Positions 23,014 through 32,153 of a DNA stretch of 64,000 nt are shown here, piece after piece (position 1 is the stretch's first letter; each line of letters opens with the position of its first letter). Both the position numbers and the translations under genes were made by a program. The stretch is from contig NZ_CP150290.1 in the NCBI RefSeq assembly GCF_038051995.1, forward strand, positions 1,289,501 through 1,353,500, given 5' to 3'. A model generated the notes under the pieces. It ran no database searches. It saw nothing but the letters and a program-made list of their open reading frames with translations, and was not told where the DNA came from. Source of the stretch: Paenibacillus sp. FSL H8-0537. GTDB lineage: Bacteria; Bacillota; Bacilli; Paenibacillales; Paenibacillaceae.

Positions 23014-23067
23014 TTTCGTGAAGGCTGCGGGCAGTTCATCCAAGTCTTCACGAAGCTAAGATTTTTT
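23014..23067 (+). terminator. Terminator-like hairpin upstream of cas5
   Basis: TTCGTGAAG ... CTTCACGAA with a 22-nt loop, then TTTTTT at 23062-23067. A possible cas5 promoter overlaps its right arm (TTCACG, 17 bp, TATATA at 23072). It may separate the small unit in the gap from the cas5 operon or attenuate read-through. Confidence 0.45.
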
Positions 23068-23119
23068 ACTATATAAATGAATTGGTAGCTTTATCAAAGC
23101 TATCAGAAAGGAGAATAGG

Positions 23120-23842
23120 ATGCGCAACCAAATTGAATTTGAAGTATCCGGCAAATACGCTCTTTTCACAGACCCGTTGACCAAAATCGGAGGAGAGAAG
23201 TTCAGCTACCAGGTTCCTACTTATCAAGCTCTGAAAGGGATTGTGGAATCGATATATTGGAAGCCTACAATTATTTGGTACATCCACGAGGTTCGTATCA
23301 TGAATGTCATTCAGACAGAGTCGAAGGGCATTCGACCCATTGAATATAATGGAGGCAATACGCTTGCTTATTATACTTACTTGAAGGATGTCAAATATCG
23401 GGTTCGAGCCTATTTCGATTTCAATCCTCATAGGGAGGATCTCGTCTATGACCGCAACGAAAATAAGCATCATAATATCGCCAAACGTTCGGTTCAGGCG
23501 GGAGGGCGCAGAGATATTTTTCTCGGGACGCGTGAATGCCAGGGCTATGTGGAGCCTTGCGATTTTAACGAAGGCAAGGGCTTTTATGACGAGGTGCCAG
23601 AAGTAGACTTTGGTCATATGGTGCATGGCATCAGCTATCCAGATGAAACAGGCAGGCCGGAGAGGGAGACAAGGCTGTGGCCAGTCAAGATGGAGCGCGG
23701 CATTATCCGCTTCATTCGCCCAGAAGCTTGTGAACTGACTCGCAAAACAGGCGAAGGTGTTGCAAAAATTTTCGGCTCCGAAAATATGGAGTCTGTCGAC
23801 CAACTGCATGAAGAGCTATTTGCAGAGGGGGAGAAGGCATGA
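23120..23842 (+). CDS. cas5: Cas5 (Cas5d), type I-C crRNA-processing endonuclease
   Basis: This 240-aa RAMP protein replaces Cas6 in type I-C: it cleaves pre-crRNA within each repeat and stays bound to the 5' handle. The N-terminus [39 protein letters not shown] is written here in part only: [13 protein letters not shown] and [12 protein letters not shown] are the Cas5d hallmarks. AAAGGAGAATAGG precedes the ATG. It overlaps cas8c by 4 nt. The array repeat with its ATTGAAAC end fits Cas5d processing. Confidence 0.93.
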   Translation: MRNQIEFEVSGKYALFTDPLTKIGGEKFSYQVPTYQALKGIVESIYWKPTIIWYIHEVRIMNVIQTESKGIRPIEYNGGNTLAYYTYLKDVKYRVRAYFDFNPHREDLVYDRNENKHHNIAKRSVQAGGRRDIFLGTRECQGYVEPCDFNEGKGFYDEVPEVDFGHMVHGISYPDETGRPERETRLWPVKMERGIIRFIRPEACELTRKTGEGVAKIFGSENMESVDQLHEELFAEGEKA

Positions 23843-25767
23843 GCTGGCTCGCAAATTTGAGCAAAACCTATGATAATCATACGGATGCGATAGGGAATTT
23901 TGAGAAGAAAAGAAATGGCCGTGAATATGCGCTTATCCCGATTTCACATACGACACAAAGTGCGCATATTGAGGTGATTTTGAATGGGAAGGGCGAATTT
24001 TTAAGAGCGAAGGTGATTGAGAAGGAAGAAGGAAGCACGATCATTCCTTGCACCGAGGCTGCGGCAAGCCGGACAAGCGCGCCTGTTCCCTATCCCCTGT
24101 TCGATAAGCTTATGTATGTCGCTGGCGACTATGAGCAATATGTTGGCGAAGTGAAGAAGCATACGCCACATGCAAATTATTTGGAACAGCTGCGTACATG
24201 GTGTACGTCTGCTTATTCCAATCGCAAGGTGGAAAGTGTTTATCAATATTTGCAGAAAGGCACGCTGATAGCGGATTTAGTAGAGTATAAGGTGCTATGG
24301 ACAGACATGCAAGGCAAGCTGCTGGATAAATGGGTGCAGGAGGAAGGCGATGAGAGCAAGGAGAAGCCAGCTATTTTCAAAGTGATTGCCTCTGATCAAA
24401 GCTCGGCTTTTGTGCGATTCGCTGTACAGATTCCGGGAGATACCGAGCCAAGGCTATGGCGGGATCGGGAAGTTCAGCAGTCCTTTATTGATTTTTATAA
24501 TGAGCAGCTTGCAGAGACGGACTTATGTTATGTGACAGGCGAGCAGCTTCCTTATGCGGACAAGCATGCTTCGCGTATTCGTAACTCTGGTGATAAAACG
24601 AAGCTGATTTCAGCCAATGACTCAAGTGGCTTCACGTTTCGTGGTCGGTTTCGGACGAGTCGGGATGCGGCCTCCGTCAGCTACGAGGTATCGCAGAAGG
24701 CGCATAATGCGCTGAAATGGCTGATTGATCGGCAATCCTTCACCCTCGACGGCAAAGTGTTTCTCGTATGGGGAACAGATCGGCTTGAAGTGCCAGACCC
24801 TGCGGAGGATTTGTTTGACTATCTGAAGGAGGAAGAGGACGATTCGTCGGCTGGAGATATGGCGCATAGGGAGCATGCTCTTGAAGTAAGAAAGGCGCTT
24901 AGCGGCTTTCGTTACGATGGCGAATATAAATCAAATGTCGTTATTATGACACTTGATGCGGCGACGCCAGGACGGCTGTCGATTGTCTATTACCGAGATA
25001 TGAACCGCGAGCTGTTCATGAATCAATTGCAGCATTGGCATGAAACCTGCTTTTGGCGCCATAGGTATCGCAAAAACGAAAATGACAAATATGTAGCTTT
25101 TACAGGAGCGCCAGCGACAAAGGATATTGCTTTCGCCGCTTATGGGTCGCGGGCAAGTGACAAAGTGGTGAAAGGGCTGCTGGAGCGAATGCTGCCCTGC
25201 ATCGTAGATGGTCGTCCAATCCCAATAGATATTGTTCGAAGTGCGATTAGTCGAGCTTCCAATCCGGTAGGCATGGAGCCATGGGAATGGGAGAAAACGC
25301 TAAGCATCGCCTGTGCGCTGGTCAACAAAACAAAAGAGAAGGAGGGCTTCCGAGTGAGCCTGAATAAACAATTGGATGATCGAAATTATCTGTTCGGCAG
25401 AATGCTGGCGATTGCCGACGTGCTGGAGAGACGTGCATTAGGAAGAGAAGAGAAACGGGCAACGAATGCAGTCCGATATATGAACGCTTTTGCCCAGCGT
25501 CCGGGACGCACATGGAGTATTATCCAATCCAACCTTCAGCCCTATCAGGCGCGAATGGGGACGGATGCGAGATATTACAATGGTCTGCTTGATGAGGTGG
25601 GCTCGATGCTGAAGCCTGAGGATTTTACGGATGCTCCGCTTAGCGGGCTGTATCTGCTTGGTTTTTACAGCCAGCGTCATGACCTTTATACGAAAAAAGA
25701 TAAAGGCGACACAACGCAGGGGCAAGACAGCGAGCAAGATAACGATCAGGATGATACAGAGGAATAG
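23839..25767 (+). CDS. cas8c: Cas8c (Csd1), type I-C large subunit
   Basis: This 642-aa large subunit of the I-C Cascade recognises the PAM (5'-TTC in studied I-C systems) and helps open DNA. Recognisable stretches are [16 protein letters not shown] near the N-terminus, [18 protein letters not shown], and [16 protein letters not shown] mid-protein. The C-terminal ~137 residues form the small-subunit region, which has its own translation start. The acidic, Gln-rich tail is probably disordered. The gene is translationally coupled to cas5 and lies 52 bp before cas7. Confidence 0.93.
   Translation: MSWLANLSKTYDNHTDAIGNFEKKRNGREYALIPISHTTQSAHIEVILNGKGEFLRAKVIEKEEGSTIIPCTEAAASRTSAPVPYPLFDKLMYVAGDYEQYVGEVKKHTPHANYLEQLRTWCTSAYSNRKVESVYQYLQKGTLIADLVEYKVLWTDMQGKLLDKWVQEEGDESKEKPAIFKVIASDQSSAFVRFAVQIPGDTEPRLWRDREVQQSFIDFYNEQLAETDLCYVTGEQLPYADKHASRIRNSGDKTKLISANDSSGFTFRGRFRTSRDAASVSYEVSQKAHNALKWLIDRQSFTLDGKVFLVWGTDRLEVPDPAEDLFDYLKEEEDDSSAGDMAHREHALEVRKALSGFRYDGEYKSNVVIMTLDAATPGRLSIVYYRDMNRELFMNQLQHWHETCFWRHRYRKNENDKYVAFTGAPATKDIAFAAYGSRASDKVVKGLLERMLPCIVDGRPIPIDIVRSAISRASNPVGMEPWEWEKTLSIACALVNKTKEKEGFRVSLNKQLDDRNYLFGRMLAIADVLERRALGREEKRATNAVRYMNAFAQRPGRTWSIIQSNLQPYQARMGTDARYYNGLLDEVGSMLKPEDFTDAPLSGLYLLGFYSQRHDLYTKKDKGDTTQGQDSEQDNDQDDTEE
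25354..25767 (+). CDS. cas11c: Cas11c small subunit from an internal start in cas8c
   Basis: AAGGAGG (25339-25345) lies 8 nt before an in-frame GTG at 25354 inside cas8c. This would give a 137-aa protein beginning (M)[17 protein letters not shown]. Independent translation of the small subunit from within cas8 is established for type I-C. The well-spaced ribosome binding site is direct sequence support that this locus does the same. The product would line the belly of Cascade beside the Cas7 backbone. Confidence 0.75.
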   Translation: MSLNKQLDDRNYLFGRMLAIADVLERRALGREEKRATNAVRYMNAFAQRPGRTWSIIQSNLQPYQARMGTDARYYNGLLDEVGSMLKPEDFTDAPLSGLYLLGFYSQRHDLYTKKDKGDTTQGQDSEQDNDQDDTEE

Positions 25768-25819
25768 CCAAGTCTAGCAATCTACGAGTCTACTAATAAA
25801 CATATAGGGAGAGATTAAA

Positions 25820-26701
25820 ATGAGCGTACTTGACCATAAAATTGATTTTGCCGTTATTCTGTCCGTCCGAAATGCCAATCCGAATGGCGACCCATTAAAT
25901 GGGAACCGTCCAAGGCAAACCTATGAAGGACTTGGCGAGATTTCTGATGTGTGCCTAAAGCGCAAAATCCGCAACAGGCTGCAAGACATGGGAGAAGCGA
26001 TTCTCGTCCAGTCGGATGAGCGCCGTGACGATGGGTACCGCAGCATTAAAGAACGTGTAGATGCGAATGCCGATGTTCAAGAGTATGCTAAGGGAAAAAA
26101 GCAAAACAATGAGCTATACGCACAGGCGGCCTGCAAGACATGGGTTGATGTGCGGAGCTTCGGTCAGGTGTTTGCCTTTAGCGGCGGGGCGGATGCGTCA
26201 TCGGGTGTATCCGTGGGCGTTCGCGGGCCTGTCTCGATTCATACAGCGCTTAGCGTCGAGCCGATTGCCATTACAAGCACGCAAATTACGAAAAGCGTCA
26301 ATTCGGTGACGGGCAAGGACCCGAACAAGAAGGGTTCCGATACGATGGGGATGAAGCATAGGGTGGATTTTGGCGTGTATGTTGTTTATGGCAGCATCAA
26401 TACACAATTGGCGGAGAAAACTGGCTTTACGAAGGACGATGCGGAGAAGATCAAACAAGCACTTATTTCTCTTTTTGAAAATGATACCTCATCCGCGCGC
26501 CCGGACGGCAGCATGGAAGTTCATAATCTTTTCTGGTGGAAGCACCAGTCCAAGCTTGGACAATATTCTTCAGCGAAGGTGCATCGCTCCTTGAAAATTA
26601 AATTGAAAGATGACGTAGTCGAAGGGAAATCGATCGACGACTACACTTGGACAATTGAGCCTCTTGAAGGCTTGGAGCCCCAAAGATATGTGGGACTATG
26701 A
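25820..26701 (+). CDS. cas7: Cas7 (Csd2), type I-C backbone subunit
   Basis: This 293-aa RRM-fold subunit coats the spacer part of crRNA in multiple copies. The N-terminal VRNANPNGDPLNGNRPRQT is the Csd2 signature, followed by SDVCLKRKIRNRLQ and later GMKHRVDFGVYVVYGSI. The length is typical. GGGAGAG lies 10 nt before the ATG. The gene end overlaps the cas4 start by 14 nt. Confidence 0.94.
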   Translation: MSVLDHKIDFAVILSVRNANPNGDPLNGNRPRQTYEGLGEISDVCLKRKIRNRLQDMGEAILVQSDERRDDGYRSIKERVDANADVQEYAKGKKQNNELYAQAACKTWVDVRSFGQVFAFSGGADASSGVSVGVRGPVSIHTALSVEPIAITSTQITKSVNSVTGKDPNKKGSDTMGMKHRVDFGVYVVYGSINTQLAEKTGFTKDDAEKIKQALISLFENDTSSARPDGSMEVHNLFWWKHQSKLGQYSSAKVHRSLKIKLKDDVVEGKSIDDYTWTIEPLEGLEPQRYVGL

Positions 26702-27347
26702 CGAAGAAGATTTTCTAATGCTCTCTGGCATTCAGCATTTCAACTTTTGCCGAAGGCAATGGGCGCTTATCCATATTGAGCAGCAATGGGAAGAAAATGT
26801 CCGCACCGTTGAAGGGGCACATTTGCACCGCAAAGCCGATCAGCCCATGCTGCGGGAGAAACGCGGGGACAAGCTCATTGTGCGCGCGCTTCCCGTACAA
26901 TCACGGCGGCTGGGCATTTCCGGCATATGCGATGTCGTAGAGTTTATACGAGATAGCTCAGGAGTTCCACTGGCGGGAGAGGAAGGGTTATACCTTCCGT
27001 ATCCCGTGGAATACAAACGCGGCAAGCCGAAGCGGAATGATTCCGACCGCTCGCAATTAGTAGCCCAGCTCATTTGTCTGGAAGAGATGTTAATGTGCGA
27101 ACTGTCGATGGGCTATCTCTATTATGATGAAATCAAGCATCGGGTGGAGGTGCCTGTCTCCGAAGCGGATAAAACCAAGGTCAAGCAAAGCTTGGAAGAA
27201 ATGCGCCACTACTATGAGCGGAACCATACACCACGGGCGAAGCCGGGACCGCATTGTCAGAGCTGCTCTTTGAATGTCGTTTGTTTGCCAGAAATGCTGG
27301 AGCGAAAACCCGTTTCAAGCTTTATTGAAAGCAGGTTATACGAATGA
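26688..27347 (+). CDS. cas4: Cas4 adaptation nuclease
   Basis: This RecB-like nuclease of about 219 aa with an iron-sulfur cluster trims prespacers and helps select those with a PAM. Cluster cysteines are visible in FNFCRRQW and CQSCSLNVVC. Nuclease residues are in GICDVVEF and PVEYKRGK. I place the start at ATG 26688, which has TTGGAG upstream and an N-terminus matching the family; an earlier ATG at 26655 lies deep in cas7. The gene overlaps cas1 by 4 nt, consistent with a Cas4-Cas1 complex. Confidence 0.9.
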   Translation: MWDYDEEDFLMLSGIQHFNFCRRQWALIHIEQQWEENVRTVEGAHLHRKADQPMLREKRGDKLIVRALPVQSRRLGISGICDVVEFIRDSSGVPLAGEEGLYLPYPVEYKRGKPKRNDSDRSQLVAQLICLEEMLMCELSMGYLYYDEIKHRVEVPVSEADKTKVKQSLEEMRHYYERNHTPRAKPGPHCQSCSLNVVCLPEMLERKPVSSFIESRLYE

Positions 27348-28375
27348 AAAAGCTGCTGAACACACTGTTTGTTACGATGCCGGATACGTATTTATCGCTC
27401 GATGGCGAAAATATTGTTATAAAGCGGGACGACGAAATTGCCGGACGCTATCCGCTGCATAATTTGGAGGGAGTCTGTACCTTTGGTTATGCGGGAGTCA
27501 GTCCAGCTCTTATGGGGAAATGCGCAGAAAATAACATCGGACTGACCTTTATGACCCGCAATGGACGATTTTTGGCACGGGTCGTCGGTGAGGATAAAGG
27601 GAACGTTGTGCTGCGCAAGGAGCAGTACCGAATTTCCGATGATGAGCGGCGAAGCGCTATTTTTGCCCGAAATATGATTTTGGGAAAAGTGTATAACAGC
27701 AAGTGGGTGGTTGAACGAGCCTTGCGGGATCATGCCCTCCGTATGGATATCGAGCGAATGAAGCAGGTCAGTGCTTCGCTATCGGAGACGATGAAGCTTA
27801 TTCGCGGCGTGGAGCAGCTGGATATTTTGCGCGGGCTGGAAGGGTCGGCTGCTGTGCAATACAACTCGGTGTTTGACCAGTTGATTTTGCAGCAAAAGGA
27901 GAAGTTTTTTTTTCATGGGCGAAATAAGCGTCCTCCGCTGGATAATGTCAATGCGTTGCTTTCTTTCACTTATTCTCTGCTTGCAAAAGATGTGACAGCC
28001 GCGCTGGAGTCCGTGGGACTGGACGCTTACGTCGGGTTTCTGCACCGGGACCGTCCGGGGAGAGCTTCGCTTGCTCTGGATATGATGGAGGAGCTGCGGA
28101 GCGTGTATGCTGACCGTATGGTGTTGTATCTGATCAACAAGAAGGTCGTTAACGACAGCGGCTTCGTGAAAAAAGAAAATGGAGCCGTCATCATGGACGA
28201 TGACACGAGGAAAGCGGTGCTCAAGGCATGGCAAGAACGCAAGCAGGAGAAGATTATGCACCCCTATTTGAACGAAAAGATAGCTTGGGGGCTTGTTCCT
28301 TACGCCCAGGCCTTATTGCTTGCGAGGCATATTCGTGGTGATTTGGACGAATACCCGCCATTTTTCTGGAAGTAG
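27344..28375 (+). CDS. cas1: Cas1 integrase
   Basis: This 343-aa metal-dependent integrase inserts new spacers at the leader end. The conserved Glu lies in LRGLEGSAAVQYNSVF; the His and Asp lie in GFLHRDRPGRASLALDMMEEL. NALLSFTYSLL is a further family motif. Start ATG overlaps the cas4 stop (ATGA). It is followed 8 bp later by cas2, making a complete adaptation module. Confidence 0.95.
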   Translation: MKKLLNTLFVTMPDTYLSLDGENIVIKRDDEIAGRYPLHNLEGVCTFGYAGVSPALMGKCAENNIGLTFMTRNGRFLARVVGEDKGNVVLRKEQYRISDDERRSAIFARNMILGKVYNSKWVVERALRDHALRMDIERMKQVSASLSETMKLIRGVEQLDILRGLEGSAAVQYNSVFDQLILQQKEKFFFHGRNKRPPLDNVNALLSFTYSLLAKDVTAALESVGLDAYVGFLHRDRPGRASLALDMMEELRSVYADRMVLYLINKKVVNDSGFVKKENGAVIMDDDTRKAVLKAWQERKQEKIMHPYLNEKIAWGLVPYAQALLLARHIRGDLDEYPPFFWK

Positions 28376-28383
28376 GTGTTCAT

Positions 28384-28674
28384 ATGCTCGTATTAATAAC
28401 GTATGATGTGAGTACATCAAGCAAGGAAGGGCGTAGAAGGCTCTCCCGAGTAGCGAAAACCTGTCTGAATTACGGTCAGCGGGTGCAGAACTCCGTATTT
28501 GAATGTATTGTAGATGCGACGAAGTTTCGCCAACTGAAGTATGAATTGGAGGAGCTCATTGATAAGCAGACGGATAGCCTGCGCTTCTACAATTTGGGTG
28601 ATAATCACAAAAGCAAGGTAGAGCACATCGGTGCAAAAGAAGCCTATGATATGGAAGCTCCGCTTATTCTGTAA
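28384..28674 (+). CDS. cas2: Cas2 adaptation subunit
   Basis: This 96-aa ferredoxin-fold protein bridges two Cas1 dimers during spacer integration. LVLITYDVST (Asp 8) and SVFECIVDATKFRQLK are family signatures. The length is typical for I-C. The ATG is 8 bp after cas1. It is the last cas gene before the leader. Confidence 0.95.
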   Translation: MLVLITYDVSTSSKEGRRRLSRVAKTCLNYGQRVQNSVFECIVDATKFRQLKYELEELIDKQTDSLRFYNLGDNHKSKVEHIGAKEAYDMEAPLIL

Positions 28675-28691
28675 ACAATAATTTTTTTGCA

Positions 28692-28880
28692 GATTCATGG
28701 TGCGAATGTGAAGCTCCCATAAAAACCCTAGGGGATTCGCACCTCAGAAATTGTAGAAAATTGTCGAATTTGAGTGGTTTCAAAAAAAGTCAAGGTTTGA
28801 TCTAGATTTTTTTAGTATTAAATTTATTGAAAAATGGGGTGATTGATGCCATGATGGGATCAATCACTTGTATTTTCGCT
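28692..28880 (+). promoter_or_regulatory. CRISPR leader
   Basis: This AT-rich leader of ~190 bp lies between cas2 and the first repeat. Near its start is a strong inverted repeat, GGTGCGAAT (28699-28707) and GATTCGCACC (28734-28743), around AGCTCCCATAAAAACCCTAG. Both features and the last 8 bases TTTTCGCT before the repeat are preserved in a second leader at 39636. The transcription start and any integration-factor sites are not resolved. Confidence 0.75.
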
Positions 28881-30385
28881 GTCGCACTCCGTATGGAGTG
28901 CGTGGATTGAAACGTTGTGGAACTGACACACCATAAAAATAACCAAGTCGCACTCCGTATGGAGTGCGTGGATTGAAACTATAAGGGTTCTTCTTTTTTT
29001 TGATTTGAAGTGAAGTCGCACTCCGTATGGAGTGCGTGGATTGAAACAAGTATGACCGCCACAAGGATGTCAAGGAAGCTTCGTCGCACTCCGTATGGAG
29101 TGCGTGGATTGAAACCGTTGATCAAATTTAATTACGGCTTGTCAGATATCGTCGCACTCCGTATGGAGTGCGTGGATTGAAACGCATGATGCGAACGAAA
29201 TCTGTTCGCATGCCTTTGTCGCACTCCGTATGGAGTGCGTGGATTGAAACTTCCGATCCACTCTCCAGCAACTTTTCCTGCAAGTCGCACTCCGTATGGA
29301 GTGCGTGGATTGAAACGTCGAGTTGTCTAAAGAGACTAGCCAAATGTTTATGTCGCACTCCGTATGGAGTGCGTGGATTGAAACCTACTGATCGTGTAGC
29401 TTTGCAAACTTTTGATTGTCGCACTCCGTATGGAGTGCGTGGATTGAAACACACATGTCTTGTTTTATCTCCGGAAGCTACGCAGTCGCACTCCGTATGG
29501 AGTGCGTGGATTGAAACTTTAAAGTAAAGCTCGTAGACATTACTTGTACTAGTCGCACTCCGTATGGAGTGCGTGGATTGAAACGCCACTACGATAAACA
29601 AAATAACGAAGATGGTGAGTCGCACTCCGTATGGAGTGCGTGGATTGAAACAATAAACAACTGCTGCTTGGCAGTGAGTACGTGGGTCGCACTCCGTATG
29701 GAGTGCGTGGATTGAAACAGCATGATGACAAAAAGAAAACCGAAATCATCCTTGTCGCACTCCGTATGGAGTGCGTGGATTGAAACAGCCGGATAAAGTC
29801 GAGAGCATTAATTTCGACACGTCGCACTCCGTATGGAGTGCGTGGATTGAAACATCAAGTAATATGTATAATTGTTCTACAAAGTCTGTCGCACTCCGTA
29901 TGGAGTGCGTGGATTGAAACTGGGAGTAGAGTTCAAGAGGAACAAAGATAGTTATTGTCGCACTCCGTATGGAGTGCGTGGATTGAAACAATTAGTTGAA
30001 TGAAATCCAAAGGTGAGCCATTCGTCGCACTCCGTATGGAGTGCGTGGATTGAAACTTCGTTGACAATAGTTTTATTTGCTGAACATGCGTCGCACTCCG
30101 TATGGAGTGCGTGGATTGAAACCACTTACGGATCGCCGTATACCAATCGAATATCGTCGCACTCCGTACGGGGTGCGTGGATTGAAACGCCGTTGCTGTA
30201 TGTTAACTCTAACTTGTCGCCCGTCGCACTCCTTACGGAGTGCGTGGATTGAAACAGTATGCTGGATGCTGTTGCGACTGTAACCCTAAATCGCACTCCG
30301 TATGGAGTGCGTGGATTGAAACTGAGCTCTTGGATCATTATGGTCACAAATGTTAATGTCGTGCTCCTTATGGAGCGGATGAAAC
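28881..30385 (+). CRISPR. Type I-C CRISPR array, 23 repeats and 22 spacers
   Basis: The repeat is 33 bp, GTCGCACTCC...GTGGATTGAAAC, with an internal palindrome CGCACTCCGTATGGAGTGCG. Spacers are 33-36 bp. Repeat starts: 28881, 28947, 29015, 29083, 29151, 29218, 29284, 29352, 29418, 29485, 29552, 29619, 29686, 29754, 29821, 29888, 29957, 30024, 30090, 30156, 30223, 30290, 30358. The first 19 are identical. Those at 30156 and 30223 carry compensating-type stem changes, 30290 has A for the first G, and 30358 is shortened and degenerate. This places the leader end on the left. Reading frames over the array (NPRTPYGVR repeats) are artefacts. Confidence 0.97.
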
Positions 30386-30599
30386 GGCTACCTAGCCATA
30401 AGTAGTAGGTCGGAAGAAAAAGCACGGACTCTTCATAAGTAAGAAGGCCAAAGGGCAGACAGATGACATTTGAATTTTTTTATAAATTCCAAAGGATTAA
30501 AACTATCTTTAAGTGCCGTTCGACCTTTTGGAATTCGAACATAGAATCTATTTTCTGAATATAAAAAGTAGCTGTAGCAATCAGCACTATATTCAACTA

Positions 30600-30634
30600 G
30601 AAAAGTCCCGATTAAATTCATCGGGACTTTTCTG
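30600..30634. terminator. Hairpin downstream of the CRISPR array
   Basis: AAAAGTCCCGAT ... ATCGGGACTTTT with flanking A and T tracts can act as a terminator in both directions. It could end pre-crRNA transcription. Confidence 0.6.
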
Positions 30635-30648
30635 TATTCATGGGGAAA

Positions 30649-30764
30649 TGATAATTCCAACAATTGGGGAGGATATTCGAAGAGTCAGAAAATCAAAGGA
30701 ACTCAGTCAAGTTAAGTTTACTAACAGGGTTAGTTGGAGCAAGATAAGTATAAACCTAGAGTAG
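30649..30764 (+). pseudogene. Truncated Xre-family regulator
   Basis: The frame begins MIIPTIGEDIRRVRKSKELS and stops after 37 codons. IGEDIRRVRKSKELSQVKF is the first half of a Cro/C1-type helix-turn-helix; the recognition helix is garbled (RVSWSKISINLE). It is a relic of a phage- or element-type regulator at the junction of the CRISPR array and the AT-rich block. Confidence 0.55.
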
Positions 30765-30767
30765 TTA

Positions 30768-31289
30768 TTACTGGTTAGCTACTACTTCAAATAGCTGATC
30801 CATTTTTTGTTGGTCTGAGATATATTTCCCGATAAATTCCTTTAAATCATTGGTAGATTCAAATTCCACAAGAACGTGACCATCATACCATTTCTGAAGA
30901 AACTCACGGTGGATAACATATGTCTTTTCCTCCACCGTAAACGTTATTCGGTCTACATTTGGAATCAGGGCGAAAATAAAAGAGGCATTGTAGACAATCG
31001 TTTGCTCCCAATCGTCAGGGGAGAGCGGATTATTGTCATTTTTATAATTTAAGGAAAGGCCATACGGCTCTTGTTCAGTTTCAAGCATCATCTTGTCTAA
31101 TTTATCGTTTGCAGGCAACTGATGAACAATTTGTCCCACAGCACTGTTACTGCCAATAAGTGTATTCTTAAACTTAAATAAATCCTCATCAGAATCCGAA
31201 ACCTTGTTAGTTGAATTGCACGCGACCAACGTAAGCATCATTACCATCATAATAATAAGAAATTTATAATCCTTCTCAAAAAATTTCAT
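30768..31289 (-). CDS. DUF4825-like lipoprotein
   Basis: This 173-aa predicted lipoprotein has signal peptide MKFFEKDYKFLIIMMVMMLT followed by the lipobox LVAC. The mature part (LIGSNSAVGQIVHQLP, then PYGLSLNYKN) fits the DUF4825 family of Bacillales surface proteins with unknown function. GAGAGGTGAAG precedes the ATG on the minus strand. Its base composition is AT-rich like the block that follows. It is divergent from the bacteriocin-like operon. Confidence 0.65.
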   Translation of the reverse strand: MKFFEKDYKFLIIMMVMMLTLVACNSTNKVSDSDEDLFKFKNTLIGSNSAVGQIVHQLPANDKLDKMMLETEQEPYGLSLNYKNDNNPLSPDDWEQTIVYNASFIFALIPNVDRITFTVEEKTYVIHREFLQKWYDGHVLVEFESTNDLKEFIGKYISDQQKMDQLFEVVANQ

Positions 31290-31546
31290 GCTTCACCTCT
31301 CTAGTTCAATCTACTTCCACATTTTAACGTATTAACCATACCATAGGTTTTGAGGGAAGTTCAAGTTAGTCTCCCATACGTGTCCCCAGATGTGCTGTCC
31401 CACTCTTACAGGAAATATCCCTTGCTAATGAAAATGTCTAAAAAGTTACAATATTTTGATAAAATTGTAATTGGTATTATCAAATTGGAAATTATATGCT
31501 ATCATTCTATGTGTTAGATAAGTAAGTAAGATATGGGAGAATGGTG

Positions 31547-31573
31547 TTTTGAAGAGCTGGCCAGCTTTCAAAT
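31547..31573. promoter_or_regulatory. Palindrome upstream of the secreted bacteriocin-like gene
   Basis: TTTGAAGAGCTGG / CCAGCTTTCAAA is a near-perfect palindrome about 30 bp before the ATG at 31604, in the expected 5' UTR. It may be an operator or an RNA hairpin. The rest of the 314-bp gap 31290-31603 is AT-rich with no clear gene. Confidence 0.4.
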
Positions 31574-31603
31574 AAAAACTTATTTTCATATGGAGGTTAA
31601 GTA

Positions 31604-32131
31604 ATGACATTTAATCTTAAGAAAACCTGTGCAACTCTTTTATCTGTGCCTATTTTAAGTCTTTCTTTGTTTGCCGGAATTTCATTTGCCAGTACCCAAG
31701 CAAAACAACTGACCATACCATCCAGTCAAGGTACTTTAACCTCTAATGTTTGGAGAGCTACGGTCGCGACAAGCTCCGGAAATACGCTTCAATGGGATTG
31801 GCAGGTATCTGCCGTTTATAGCGGTACGAAAATAGTATCGTCCATTAGGACTTCATGGAGCAGCACAGCCTCTTTGAGAAACTCCGCAAATATTTCCATG
31901 GGCGTTGCCGCTGACGGCGTAAGCGCTGGGGGCGGTTCCGCATGGGCGAGTACGACAACGGTTCTGAAGTTTTGGGAGAATGCCAATGGATCAAAATCGT
32001 CGGATTGGCGTTCAAACATCGTTATCGGACCGAGCACCGACTATAGAAGTGGAACGATTGTTACAACAAACACCGCTAAAGTAAAGCTTTCGAGCGACCC
32101 TAAGTATTACGAAATTAGCGCAGGCGTTTAA
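31604..32131 (+). CDS. Secreted Trp/Ser-rich protein, bacteriocin-like candidate
   Basis: I do not recognise a family with certainty. The 175-aa precursor has a clear signal peptide (LLSVPILSLSLFAGISFAS, cleavage likely near ASTQA) and a mature part of ~145 residues rich in Ser, Thr, Trp and Gly (WRATVATSSGNTLQWDWQVSAVY; DGVSAGGGSAWASTTT) with no cysteines. A dedicated lipoprotein and ABC ATPase/permease pair follow. That order resembles lactococcin-972-type bacteriocin loci, where a small secreted Trp-containing bacteriocin is followed by an integral membrane protein and an ABC protein, but this product is longer and I see no direct match to lactococcin 972. GGAGGTTAAGTA precedes the ATG. 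Confidence 0.55.
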   Translation: MTFNLKKTCATLLSVPILSLSLFAGISFASTQAKQLTIPSSQGTLTSNVWRATVATSSGNTLQWDWQVSAVYSGTKIVSSIRTSWSSTASLRNSANISMGVAADGVSAGGGSAWASTTTVLKFWENANGSKSSDWRSNIVIGPSTDYRSGTIVTTNTAKVKLSSDPKYYEISAGV

Positions 32132-32153
32132 TTTGCAAAACTGAAGAAGATAA

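Noticed and set aside
28864..30425. Open frames over the CRISPR array on both strands with repeated FNPRTPYGVR, SIHALHTECD or SHSVWSAWIET peptides
   Set aside because: They are translations of the 33-bp repeat and spacers; no start sites or coding bias.
30433..30663. 76-aa minus-strand frame between the array and the Xre relic
   Set aside because: It spans the terminator-like hairpin at 30600 and overlaps the Xre relic; no recognisable domain and no convincing ribosome binding site.
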